Part shown: piece by piece, positions 34,863-45,950 of the stretch
How positions within the stretch are numbered: the first letter of the stretch is position 1
Layout: every line of letters starts with the position of its first letter
NCBI GenBank assembly: GCA_023079485.1
Contig: CM041108.1
Location: forward strand, 5,146,001 to 5,210,000
Origin: Archilochus colubris
Lineage: Eukaryota > Chordata > Aves > Apodiformes > Trochilidae
Length of the DNA stretch: 64,000 nt
Reading direction: 5' to 3'
The notes under the pieces: model-generated
Database searches by the model: none
Told to the model about the DNA's origin: nothing
The model's input: only the letters and a program-made list of their open reading frames with translations
Position numbers and translations under genes: made by a program

Positions 34863-37203
34863 AGAGGGAAGGGCACTGGGAGCAGAGCCTTGGGCTGGAG
34901 GGACAGTGATGTTCCTGAAAAAAAAACCAAACTGAGAGGTTTTGTGTCTTATTCTGTGTTCTGTGTGCTCAGGCAGGCCAGGACTGGTGGGAAAGGCAGA
35001 TGACCATACCACACACCTAAAAGGAGAGCTGTTGGATGGCAAAGCCACTCCTTGGGCTCCTGTTGTGTGCTTTCCCCACTCAAATATCCTTTTTATTGGT
35101 CTGGAGGTACAATGGAGCCATGAGGGTGGGAGGACAAAGCCAGCAGGAGGGAGCTCACCTCTCTGGAGCTGAACTGAATGGCTTTAATGCCCTGGGTTCT
35201 TTGATATTATGGTAAATGGGAGTTGCCTCAAGGATGTTTAGAAGGGTTTTTGTATGTGTAATCCAAGGCAAAGAGCTGTAATCTTATGAGAGCCATATCA
35301 AGAGCGAGATTAAAACTGAACAGTATTTACTGTGCTAATAAGAGTTTTATTGTGTGTTTTGCACTGCAATAGCAGAAGATAAAACATACCCAGATCTCTG
35401 CTAATTACCCTGCCTGGGAAGCAGATGCCAATATTAATAGCTGGGCCATAAAAATGTATTCCTACACAGTTCTGCAGCAGCATTCAGTTTCTGGATCATT
35501 CCAGGCACTACCTGGTTAAAATTTCATCTGTGAAGTTGTGACTGGGAGTTCAGACTTTACAAACCAATTGCTGTACAAACCACCAGGAAACAGGGAAATA
35601 AGGAGAAATGAGGATGAAACAAGTGAAAGTTTACACTTGAGAGGAAGGAGCATCTTTTCTTTGGTGCAAACCCTGGCTTTTTGAGACGGATAAAACTTGA
35701 GCAAGCCACAGGGTTGAGGGAGGTGCTCACATTTAAAAACAAAACCAACCTGAGTGGGGAGCAGAAGGACAGAGCTCAGAAAGGGACTGATCTCTCTTAA
35801 ACCACACCTAGTGACTGAATGCCTGAGGAACACAGATGTGCAGGACAATTTCTTCCTGTTGAGCCCAGATTCTGTGTCGAGTTTGCAGGAATACCAAGGC
35901 TCCTCTTCTGTCAGCATTCTGGGGTGAACCTTTAGAATTTACCCAGCAGAAATCAGGGCTGATGTTAGGGGCACCTCTGGGCTGGCAAAGCCAAGTTAAA
36001 GGTAAATCTCTGACCCATGACTGCTGAAATGTTGGTATGAGCTGGAGCTCAGCCTTCTGCAGAGGAACAGTAAGAGGATTAATGGGGCAGGGATGCCTTG
36101 CTGGCTCAGCCTGTACAGGACTGCAGTGTGCTGACCTCACCTTTATTTGTCTCTTCTGTCATCTCTCAGAGCCAAGTATTTCAAAGTGATCAGGATAATT
36201 TCTTCCCACCACCACATCACAGTAAAGCCAGGAAGTAATGCTTGCTGCAAGAGCCAACTTTCATTCCTTAATTTATTTAGATTAGCCTAAGAAAAAATTA
36301 CTTTGTGGAAGTTTGAATATTCCTGAATAAGCACTATCCATATAAAAATACAAACAATAATAATGAAATCAAGACATTTAGTGGGACATACAACCTGCCC
36401 TACAGCAAAATCTATTGTTGATTCAAAAATAAGGAAAAAAAAAAAAAATAATCCACACCCCCCCATACCAGAAAGCCAGAAGAAAACCAGATAAACTTCA
36501 TATAGCATCCACTGAAATAACACAATTTAGGGGATGCTGTACCAAATAAAAATATGGAGCATAAATTCCCAAGGCCTGGGCCTTCATGGAGGATAGCCTG
36601 CCAGCAGGATCTCCAGCTTGTCCTGGGTTGGTCCAAACAACCTGGGTTGGTTGGTGACCATCCTTATTTTCTCTCTGCTCTCACTGGAGGTTTTTAACTG
36701 GCAGAGCCATGGGGCTCCTAAACCTCTTCTTTCCCATCCCACTCTCAACTCTGCACACAACAGTTCTGGTGAACTCTGGGGACCTGTGCCATGCTGAGAA
36801 GTCAGGTCCAAGGCTGCTCAGCCAAAAGCAGACCTTGATTTTTAATTTTTTTTTTTTTTTTTTTTTTTTTGTGCTTCCCAGAACCCCAGGTAGGAATGAA
36901 TTCAGGCAGTATTCCTTTGGCCTGCTCTTGACCACGTTTTGCTTTTCTAGCTGAAAAGCTACAGCAGAGTGATTTTTGCCTTGCTATGAAACATTTCACC
37001 TTGCTGAGAATGCTGGCCCTGGGCAAGAGGAGTCAGGGGAGGATCAGCTCTGAGGTCAAATCCAGCTTATCAAGTAGTGGAGAAGTGTAGTTGCCATCCT
37101 AACACACAGAGGAAGTGAGGAGTTTTCCTGAGTAAATCAGCCCTCCCGTGTGTCCCAGAAGCGAGGAGGAGAGGAGCAGCAGAGCTGGAGCATCTTCTGA
37201 TTT
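34863..37203. other. Spacer and probable PLET1 3' UTR
   Basis: No coding exon is supported. A run of about 25 T at 36846-36870 is a homopolymer. The first good minus-strand AATAAA beyond the PLET1 stop that I can find is at 36277-36272, so 36255-37203 may be 3' UTR. Confidence 0.45.
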
Positions 37204-40200
37204 CTAGGAGAGGAGTTTGCTTGTGGCAAGGAGCAGCAGCCCCTGAATGGCAGCGATGAAGCAGGAGCTGCCCTGAAGCAGGGAGACAGAGTTTGGGGTG
37301 GTGGGCAGCAGTGGTGCTGTTGTTGTTGTTTCTGAAATGGAAGGAAACCCCCAGGGCTGATTAGAAATCTGCAGGAGCAGCTGAACTACAGACCCACCCC
37401 TGGAGGCTGCACTGAACTCTGATTTCCCAGAAATGGGTCAAACCCAGGGGAGGGGATGTCTGAATGTATCCATTTACATCAGTGGAAAATCTGTGCTGGG
37501 GGCTCCAGGGGGGTAGGGGATTCTCTGAAGTACCAGAAGCATGATCTGTGATGGCAAAGCCACAGTTTCCACTCTGTACCTGCCTGACAGGGTGAATAGG
37601 AGGATGAAGCCTGTGCCAATGTCCTGCAGAAATAAATAAACCTGTCCTCTCATTTGTAACCACTTAATGTAAGCAAAAAGGAAGCTTGGGAAGGTTTGAA
37701 GTTTAACATTCTAACCTGAAAAACCTCTAGCTAGCTCGAGTGCCTTTTCCTCATCTCCCAGATGCTGGGGAGATGAGATATTCTCCTGCTGGAGGTACAG
37801 AGTCCATCTTTCCCCAAAACACAGGACACAGCTGGAGCCCTTGTGTCATTCACCCTGCTGGAGCTGCTTTACCTTTGTTCAGAGTCACAGAGCTGAGCTC
37901 CACGTGTTCACCAGCAAAGATGATGTATGCCCTGTGGAAGGAGTGGGGAGAGAGGATGTGAAGGGACATTAAGAGCAGGTGGAGAAGCAGGAGCTAGGAA
38001 GTCATCCTGAGCCCACTCACATCACCCTTCAGCCATACTGAACCTTTTTTTTTTCTTCTTTTTATGCCCTTCTCTTGAAGGGAGAGGAGTTACTTCTAAC
38101 AGGATCAGGATGGCAATTTACAGTTTACTGTGCCCAGCTGCTCCTTGTACTTAGAATCACCTTGGTAATGAGCTATTGTGTTCTTCCTTCCTGCAGATAA
38201 GGCCAGGCAGGCTACTGGCTGTGGTTTCCTTTGACAAATAATTCCCACTGATGCAACTCCATCAGTGTTAATGGAAACACGAGGGGGGGGAGCCAGTTCC
38301 ACAGAAGTTATCTATATCCCTACTCATGTGAGCAGGGCTCTAAACTGCAAGACTGTCCATGAAGTGACCTCAGGATATGATTTGGCAGAAAATGTTTCCT
38401 TGGCATTTTCAAGAGAAAACCTGGAAGAGGCTCAAGAGGTTTGTTTCAAACTCTGCTCTGCGGGTGAGCTCCTGAGGCTGGGACTTGCTGAGAGCTTACA
38501 CAGAGGAGTACTGCCCCAGCTGAGTGCTTAAAGCTGGAGTATAATCTTACCTTATTTCCACAGAAGAGATGTTACTGACTGGGGACGTCCAGTTTGCTGC
38601 TGTCTGGGTGGCATTTAGGATTGCTGTGACAATAGAACTGCAGTTCTCCTTCTCTATCACCTCCCAGTCTCCCACAGATTGGTTTGCTGGGGTTAAGGCT
38701 TGCAGAAAATAGCGGCTCACATTCTTGCTGTCAGTGAAGTTCCTGTTGCCATTTATTGTAACTGGGAACAGAGAAAGTCAGACAGAAGTAAGTTGTCTGT
38801 TCTGGCAGACACCATCTCCATGCAGTCAGGGTTTCCAGCCAAGGAATTTGCTTGCACTCTGCTTTCTGGGTGACACAAGTGCAGCAGAAGCCTGCAAAGA
38901 GGTGATGGTCTCCAGTCCTCCCCTAAGCACAGGAGGAAGGATCCTTTTCTCTGCCCCCTCCCCAGGCAGGGAACAGACCAGGAGGGACTGGTCACCAGAT
39001 TCAGCCCCTGCTCCTGTGTCACCGTGTCTGTGAGCCAGACCTGAGCTCCTGGCAAGGAAGCATCTGCTGGATCCCATGTAAGTAGCAGGGGTGGAAAAGC
39101 TCAAGGGGACAGAGAAGCTTTGGGAAGTCAGTTCCTCTCTTCAATGTGCCAGACCCCACTCTTTCTTCCCCAGGTGTCCCTGGGCTGCTGTGTCCCATCA
39201 TGGTGCTGCTGTGTGTGTCTCATGCTCTTGGTGCAAGCAGAAGTTGGACAATCAGCAGATGAAGCAAGAGGATCTGCTTGCCAGGAGATTGCTGTGTGTG
39301 GCCCTCCTGGCACCTCTCAGGTTAGGACTGTTTCAGATGAAAGCTGCCAAGGCCATCAGAAGCTACAGCAGCTGATGTGAGACAAGAACTAGCATCAGGC
39401 TGGGGGGCTGTGCTCAGAAAATGGGAATAACAGCAGTGAACACAACACCCATCTATTAAAGAAACCAGGCAGCTGCAGGGGATGCTCCTTAGGTGAAACC
39501 TGAAGTAACCTGTGCCAGTTTACACCAGCAGACTGGCTCCCTCCTTGCAGGAAGGGATCAGGATGTCTCTGCTCAACTTTTTTCCCAGCATTTAGGTTTT
39601 GCTGAACCTCAAGGCAAAGAGGGATTTGTTGGCAGGGCTGGGGAGCAGGGTCAGGCTGCCATTTGCTCTGCAGCTCAGCTCTTTGTGGTACTAAAAGCCA
39701 TTTTCTACATGTGGCACTGACTATCTGTCAGCATCAGAACAACCTCTCCAGTGTTGTCTTGACAGCCATTACCAGTGAGAAGGGCAAATTCTCAGGAAGA
39801 AGGGAACAAAACCACAAAAAACCCTTCCCCCCAGATTCTGTGTTTCCAAGAACACTCAAGCCCTGTGCAAGCTTAGGAAGAAAGGTTAAGGTAGAAAATG
39901 GCACCCTAAGGAAGGAAAGAGAGTTTGGGACTGGCCCTGGGGTTGTGAACATGGAATAGGAACAAAGAAGTAACAAGTGATGCACTTAAGTATCTCCTGC
40001 CTGAAAAGAAAAAGAAAGGGGATTAGACCTCACATTTTAAATGCATCTGAGGACACCACAAGACTCAAGAAACCATCTGGGTTAGGGACAGAGGAGATGC
40101 ATTTCTGTGCAGCATGAAACCTCAGAAATCTAGACAGAGATGGCTTACCTGTGTAGGTTGTGTTTGCCTTGTAGTCCTCAGGTTTCACGTTTATAGAAAA

Positions 40201-40305
40201 ATTGCTTGCAGTGGCATTCTGGGTCAACTCACAGCTTTTTGTATATGTTGGGATTATTAGTGTCCCAGTGAAGAGCAATTGCACCAAGAAGAGGAACGTT
40301 GCCAT
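37204..40305 (-). CDS. PLET1: PLET1, placenta-expressed transcript 1 orthologue, GPI-anchored glycoprotein
   Basis: Cell-surface protein studied in mammals on epithelial and trophoblast progenitors; its role in birds is not known to me. Minus-strand coding exons are 40305-40149, 38761-38551, 37931-37873 and 37331-37204: 555 nt, 184 aa, in frame with GT-AG introns. Visible parts are a signal peptide (MATFLFLVQLLFTGTLIIPT), an extracellular region with ten N-glycosylation sequons (NAT, NFS, NTT, NFT, NVS, NQS, NCS, NAT, NWT, NIS), a Thr/Pro-rich stalk (ETTTTAPLLPTTP), and a C-terminal hydrophobic tail after small residues, typical of a GPI signal. Identity rests on synteny next to PTS on the opposite strand, the four-exon structure and the architecture. 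I did not align it to a reference. Confidence 0.88.
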
Positions 40306-40374
40306 GGTCCACGTGGATGTCTCTGCTCTATGCACCTGCACCTGGGAGCTGAGAAAGCCTGGCACTTCCCAGCC

Positions 40375-40382
40375 TATTTATA
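40375..40382 (-). promoter_or_regulatory. PLET1: PLET1 TATA box (TATAAATA on minus)
   Basis: Minus-strand TATAAATA lies about 70 nt upstream of the chosen ATG, placing transcription start near 40350. The in-frame upstream ATG at 40365 would then fall outside the mRNA. This supports the start at 40305, which also begins a clean signal peptide. Confidence 0.7.
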
Positions 40383-40399
40383 CTCAGTTTTTGATGAGA

Positions 40400-41662
40400 T
40401 AAATGCAAATAATTTCCTCCTCCCCATCCAGCTCACATGAACACACCCCTGATGGGAGGTTTCACTCGTGCTTTTAGAGATTACTTACTTCTACCTTCTT
40501 GGCCTCTGAGTGAACTGATCAAAACAGAGGGGTGAGCCACTGAGAGAGATTAACCCAGACAATGAGCTGTGTGCTCCCTGTAACCCCTTGCAGAAACCCA
40601 CGTTCTGGGAACACAGAGCATCTCTTTCCAGCTCTGGCTCAGGCTTTTTTTAAAGGCTACACTGTCCCAGAAAATGTGGAAAGCTCAGCAGATCCTTGCA
40701 GAGATGTTTTAATACAGACTCTACTCCTGCTTGGAGAAAGCTGAGTAGAGAAGGGCCAAGAGCCTGTAAGAGGATGATCTCTGAGCCTGGACCATAACCC
40801 CCTTTTTAGGGGGCAGGTGACTTCTGTGGTTCTTCCTGAGTGGTATCATGACAAGTCATTTTGGCTTTACCCCTCATGTAATATTATATGGAAAAAAAAA
40901 AAAAGATCATGTTTCTCTTTTCACTCCTTTCCCCCAATTTTATTCTTGCAGGCTGGGGTTTTCAGAAGCTGATTTTCCAAGGGCTCTTTTAGCTGCTGGG
41001 GCAGTGGGGATGTGCAGTGAGTTTCAGCAGCAGTGGAAGAAGAAGACCACTGCCCCTTTTCTGCAGGCAGGGAGGGTTCCTCCTGCTGCCTTCCCCCTTG
41101 TTGGGAAAGGAGCAGCAGGCACAGCCCAGAGTGAAACCTGGAGTGTGTGACACCCATTAATCAGAGGTGGTGATGATTCTGATCCTGAATCAGTTCCCCT
41201 GAAACAGAGAACCTGTTCTCAGTGCTGAGGGCAGTTCTTTTCAGCAGGAAAATGAGCAACAAGCTGAGCACACAGCTACTCTGGGTGAGCTGGATCCACA
41301 AAAAACGGAGACACAAATACCCTTTCCTTCCCCCTCTCTGCTTCACACTTGCAGAGGTCTCAGTAGCAACCCACAGGAACCTCCTGGAGGCATTTTTTTG
41401 TGCCCTCTCCCTGCAGTTTTTTCAAGCCCACCTCCACCATTTCATCCCAGGCTCTGCTGAGTCACTGGTGTCACTGGGAGGACTGGATTTCTCTCCCTGT
41501 GCTCATCTTCCCCTTTTCCAGCCCCAAAGAACCTCACCCACCCTGCCAGTGGGGTTAGAGAAAAAGCTGTTCTTCAACAGAGGTTGAAGAAATGTGGGAG
41601 GAAAAGGGCAAGTGCAAGGAACAGAACAGGTGAGATCAGGGCAAGGGGAGGAGAAGGGCAGG
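40400..41662. other. PLET1 5' flank
   Basis: Unique DNA upstream of PLET1 with no supported exon on either strand. No CpG island is present, consistent with a TATA-driven tissue-restricted gene. Confidence 0.5.
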
Positions 41663-41912
41663 AGCAGGGAGGAGGCCAGAGAAAGGATGAGCTAGAACCT
41701 GTTCAGTGATGCTAACACTGCTCAGAGGTGAATTTAACCTTAATGCAGGGAGAGCAGAGAAAATCAGAGACTTTCTTGGCTTCTTAAGTTCACAACAACT
41801 TCCTGTAGGGTCTCCTTTCCTCTTTCCTTGCCTTCTGCCCTATTGGGAGCTTCTCTGGGCAGTGTCTGGAGCTCTCTTGCTGCCCAATGCTGAGTTCAGG
41901 AACACTCTGCAC
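41663..41912. repeat. Direct duplication copy A
   Basis: 250-nt block starting agcagggaggaggcc and ending aacactctgcac. It is almost identical to 43861-44105 in the same orientation. Counting by eye gives about five substitutions and one 5-nt gap. I recognise no repeat family. Confidence 0.93.
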
Positions 41913-42444
41913 GTCCTCCCCCAGTGCAGAGGAGCAGGGAGAGGACTCCAAAGGCACCACAGGTCTGCAAGTACCCTGGAAATAGGAACTGCTCCTCCCC
42001 ACTTGCTGCACAGCCTTTCCTGCAAGCACCTTAAGGAACACGAAAAGCAAGGCAGCAAAAGGAGAGCAAATGGCATGTGGAAAAAGCAAATAAAATGGAA
42101 GCAGAGAGTTTTGCAAGCACAACTTCCCTGCTGACACTCTTTGCCCTTGGCAGTTTCATCTGAAGTCTTCTTGCAAAAGCTCTGAGCCATCTTCCTCTCG
42201 GTGAGGGTGACTCAACATTGCATCACTGGAGCAAACACAGTTGGAAATAGATGTGTTGCCCTCTCAGGGAGAGCACATTCTGGAAGAGGCAGGGTGGCCT
42301 CATGTCACATATCTAACAAGGGAGCCTCTGCTACAAAAACTTACGCAAGGCAAAGGACATCTTTTTAAGTGATGATGGGAGAGAGCCACCAGTGTCCTGG
42401 CAATTCCCTATAGCTTCCAGAAAGAAGATGGAGGATCCTGCCTC

Positions 42445-42594
42445 GAGGAGAGGAGAGGAGAGAGAGGAGAGGAGAGAAAAGAGGGAGGAGAGGAGAGGAG
42501 AAGAGAGGAGAGGAGAGGAGAGGAGAGGAGAGGAGAGGAGAGGAGAGGAGAGGAGAGGAGAGGAGAGGAGAGGAGAGGAGAGGAGAGGAGAGGA
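42445..42594. repeat. Pentanucleotide microsatellite (GGAGA)n
   Basis: About 30 copies of ggaga, perfect over the last 90 nt or so and interrupted at the left. The strong strand asymmetry makes open frames on both strands (EERRGEERRGE and LLSSPLLSSP), which are artefacts. Confidence 0.97.
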
Positions 42595-42599
42595 AGGGG

Positions 42600-43860
42600 G
42601 GGAGTAGGGCAAGCAGGGCCTTGCTGGAGCTGCAGACTGGATGAGGAATGCACTTTTCATCAGGGGGGAGCTGGGAGGCTGCCAGACCCCCCCACATGTG
42701 TCCCAGGTTTTCCACAGGAAACCCCCCCCCATACCACTCCTCTGCCTCCCAGGGATGGGATTTCCTACAGACAAGCAGCAGAAGAAACCTTCAGTTTTAT
42801 GGGACTTCATCCTGGTCTGCTAGCCCTGAAGCAGCTTTATCTAGGCGTGAATAAGAACAGGTGGATTGTTTTCTACATTTGCCTCTGGGGGACAAGGTCC
42901 TTAAAGCCCTCTTGTTATCCACATCAGAGGGCAGTGGGGAAGGGAGGGCAGGTTTACTCCAGTGATTTTTACAAGGGGGAAATCCGGATTGCAGGACAAA
43001 CATTTTGCAAAAAGTGCCCTTCCTTAAAGTGAGCAAGTTGAGCAAGGAAATATAAATTTCCCCATATAAACTTCTAGCCTTTTGTCCCTGGGAGCTGGGA
43101 GGTGATGCAGGGGGGTGTTCCCTGAGGAGGTGGCAAAAGGTAAGCAGATTTTGACATGTCTTAACCCATGTGGCATGAAGTCACATCTCATCATGCTGGA
43201 AGGAAGTTGCTGTGGGGTATGTGTGTGGGGTTTGGGTAAATCCCAAGTGGCTTGTCCCATCCTTAGGCACATGGAGACTACTCATACAAGCCAGCAGAAA
43301 GGGGAGGGAGCCCTGGTGCAGGAGCTCTCCTAGCAGGGATGCAGAAGTCACTGCAAATCTCTCATTCTGCTCTGTGCACAGCCCGAGATGTTTGGTCCCC
43401 AAATGATCTTTGGCCAGGAGTTTGCTTTCTCTGGGATTTGAAGGTCCAGAGAGCAGTGGGTGAGTTTACTTGCCTTCTCTCTCCCCAGAATGGTGACAGC
43501 CCTGAAGGGCTCTGTTGTCACCTGCAAACCCATTCAGAGCATGGTGATTTCTGTCCTCTTTTTATAACTGCTGGCCCTTTCTGGACAGGAAGCCTTTTTG
43601 ACTGCCCTGGTGTCTCCTACTGTGCTCCTTCTTCTTTCAGCATGTGGATGTTTCCAGGGGGTTCCACTGCAGTTTGTTTTATCCACAGGAAACGGGGAGA
43701 AATCTGTCCTGAGCAGTGCTGGGGTTTCAGTGCAGTCCCCAGCAGGTCTGGTGCAAGGACAGACATCAGCACGGGGGTGCAGGGACTTGTGACACCTTCC
43801 TGGGGAATGGGGTTTGCCTGGGGGGCACCCAAGCCCTGCAACATCCAAACAGAGCATAGC
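42600..43860. other. Unique DNA between the two duplicated blocks
   Basis: No retroviral or transposon coding domain is seen in any frame. Short open frames are present without recognised products. Confidence 0.5.
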
Positions 43861-44105
43861 AGCAGGGAGGAGGCCAGAGAAAGGATGAGCTAGAACCTGT
43901 TCAGTGATGCTAACACTGCTCAGAGGTGAATTTAACCTTAATGCAGGGAGAGCAGAGAAAATTAGAAACTTTCTTGGCTTCTTAAGTTCACAACAACTTC
44001 CTGTAGGGTCTCCTTTCCTCTTTCCTTGCCTTCTACTGGGAGCTTCTCTGGGCAGTGTCTGGAGCTCTCTTGATGCCCAGTGCTGAGTTCAGGAACACTC
44101 TGCAC
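43861..44105. repeat. Direct duplication copy B
   Basis: 245-nt partner of copy A about 2.2 kb away in the same orientation. Homology breaks off sharply on both sides (catagc before, agacagag after). Five bases present in copy A (41840s) are absent here. Confidence 0.93.
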
Positions 44106-45950
44106 AGACAGAGTCCCAGGGTTTGTTTGTACAGAAGCTTTATCAGGCAATGCAGAGGGATGGTCCCTGTTTGCCGGGGTTGTGGTTTCTGTGCCCCACA
44201 GAGGCTCCTGAGCTGCAGGGGGATGCTGCAGGGATTTGGGAGAGGAGGGAGCAGTAGCTGCTGGGGGAAAGCAGGGGATAGGATGGAGAGGCTGCCCAGG
44301 AGATGGCAGCAGCTTTCCAGGAGCTGTGCCCCGGGTTTCTGTCCTGGTTCTGCTGTCTGGGCTGGCAGAGGACGAAGAAGAGGGGGAGGTAAAAAACCTT
44401 CCCTCCTCATAAGTGCCCCACTGCCGGGGGGACTCAGCAAGCAGGCTGGGAATGGGGCCCAGAGCGTCCTGTGGGGAGCCAGGTGGGTGATAGGAACGGT
44501 GTTCCTGGTCCTTGATGGCTGTGTGGGAACCCAGACGGTTTGCTGAGCCAGATAACCCCAGCAGATAAGGAGTCTCTGATGCAGCTCAGGGAGGGGAGGA
44601 GTGGGGAATCCCCAGCAGCTCCCGGCTTCCCTCCCACACTCTCCCTGCTCCCTCTCTGCCCTGTGGCTGGGAGAGATGGAATGCTGGCAGGGATGGGGAG
44701 CAGGGCACCGGATCACACCATGGCTCTGAGCCAGCCCCCCTGCATCCCACCTCCTGGAAAGCCATTCCCCCCTTGGGATAAACCCTGCAAAGCAGAGGCA
44801 GCACCAGGCTGGGGGAGGAGGAGGAGGAGGAAGAGGAGGCTGCTTACAAACAGCTCTGGAAAAGGAGTCAAGGAGACAGAGAGGGTGTCCCTTCAGCCTT
44901 TCCTGCTGCTCCTGGGCACTCCACATCTCCCATGTCATCCATAGCCACAGTTCCAGCAATAGCCAGAGCCCGGGGTGCTGAGGGGGGTGTAGCTGGGAGG
45001 GGGGATTTGTATTCCCCAATAATTGCAGGCTCTGGGGGATGCTGCTGTTGGCTGAGGGGATGGGAGGGTTAAGAGGGCTGAGGGTGAACTTCTCAGGGGT
45101 GGGTGCTGCTGAGGGTGTAAGTGGGGCTGAGGCAGAGCTGGGCTGCAGGGGGAGAGCCTGAAGGGCTGTGGTGACACAGGTATGGGGGAAATCTGGTCTG
45201 GAGAAAAAGGGAGGAAGGAAGATGAGTTTAAATGGGAGGCTGTGGTGGTCTGAGACTGAAGTTTGCCTGCCTTGTTCCCCTGTTCCTGCTAGAACCAGCT
45301 TTGCTGTTAAAGGTGACATCTCTGCCCGCATCACTCTGGTCCCCTCCTGCCTCCCAGGGCTGCATTCCCAAGTTTATGAACTCCTGTGATGCTCAGACCT
45401 CGGGTGGAGGGGACAAAGAAGAGTTTGCACAGGGAGATGAGATGATGTGGGCTACTCTTCTCTTCACCTGGCATTTTTCTGTGTGAAGAGGCTGTCTCTG
45501 GAGGTGGGAAGGAGAGGTCAGAATGTGGCTCAGGCTATTTCCACAGCGGGCACTCGTGGAGATGTTACAGGTCCAGGGGCTGGCAGGGCAGAGGATTGGT
45601 CCAAGGGCTTGCAGGCTGCTTTGAGCCTTGGACTTGGCAGCACCATTGCTGTGGTGGCTTTAAGGAGCCATCAGTGACCTCTGGTGAGAGCTGGGAGGAT
45701 TACAGCCCATCCCAGCAGCTTCCCGGGATTCCTGCCTCGCCTGGGAGGTGGTGGCTGGATGGAGACCCTTCCCCAGGGGCTGGTGACCCTTGGCTGCCGG
45801 CTGGCAAAGGCTTCTCCAGGCTGAGACCTATGGAAATGCCAGGAGGGAGAGAACCTGGGAGGTTTTTCTGCCTTGTTGCCTTTCCTGGCAGCACTTGCTG
45901 GGACAGATGGGCTGAATCCAAAGCTGTGTCTGAGACAGGAGACAGCACCT
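44106..45950. other. GC-rich, strand-asymmetric block with a long minus-strand open frame
   Basis: Plus strand is G-rich with gggg and gaggag runs; minus strand is C/T-rich. That lowers stop frequency on the minus strand, where one frame is open from 45334 to 44033 (433 codons) and includes a PPLPPPPPPP run from a gag repeat at 44809-44840. CpG is sparse, so it is not a CpG island. No protein family is recognised. Confidence 0.5.

Noticed and set aside
36846..36870. T-homopolymer as the poly(A) tail of a retrocopy
   Set aside because: No processed-gene sequence precedes it on the minus strand, so it is treated as a simple repeat.
40306..40365. Upstream in-frame Met for PLET1 at 40365
   Set aside because: It lies only about 10 nt downstream of the TATA box, so it would precede transcription start; it would also bury the signal peptide.
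42331..42810. 159-codon minus-strand frame rich in LLSSP
   Set aside because: It is the pentanucleotide microsatellite read in frame; there is no unique coding portion.
41663..44105. The duplicated blocks as a pair of LTRs of an endogenous retrovirus
   Set aside because: No gag, pol or env-like frame lies between them, there is no primer-binding or polypurine site that I can see, and the block ends do not form TG...CA with target duplications.
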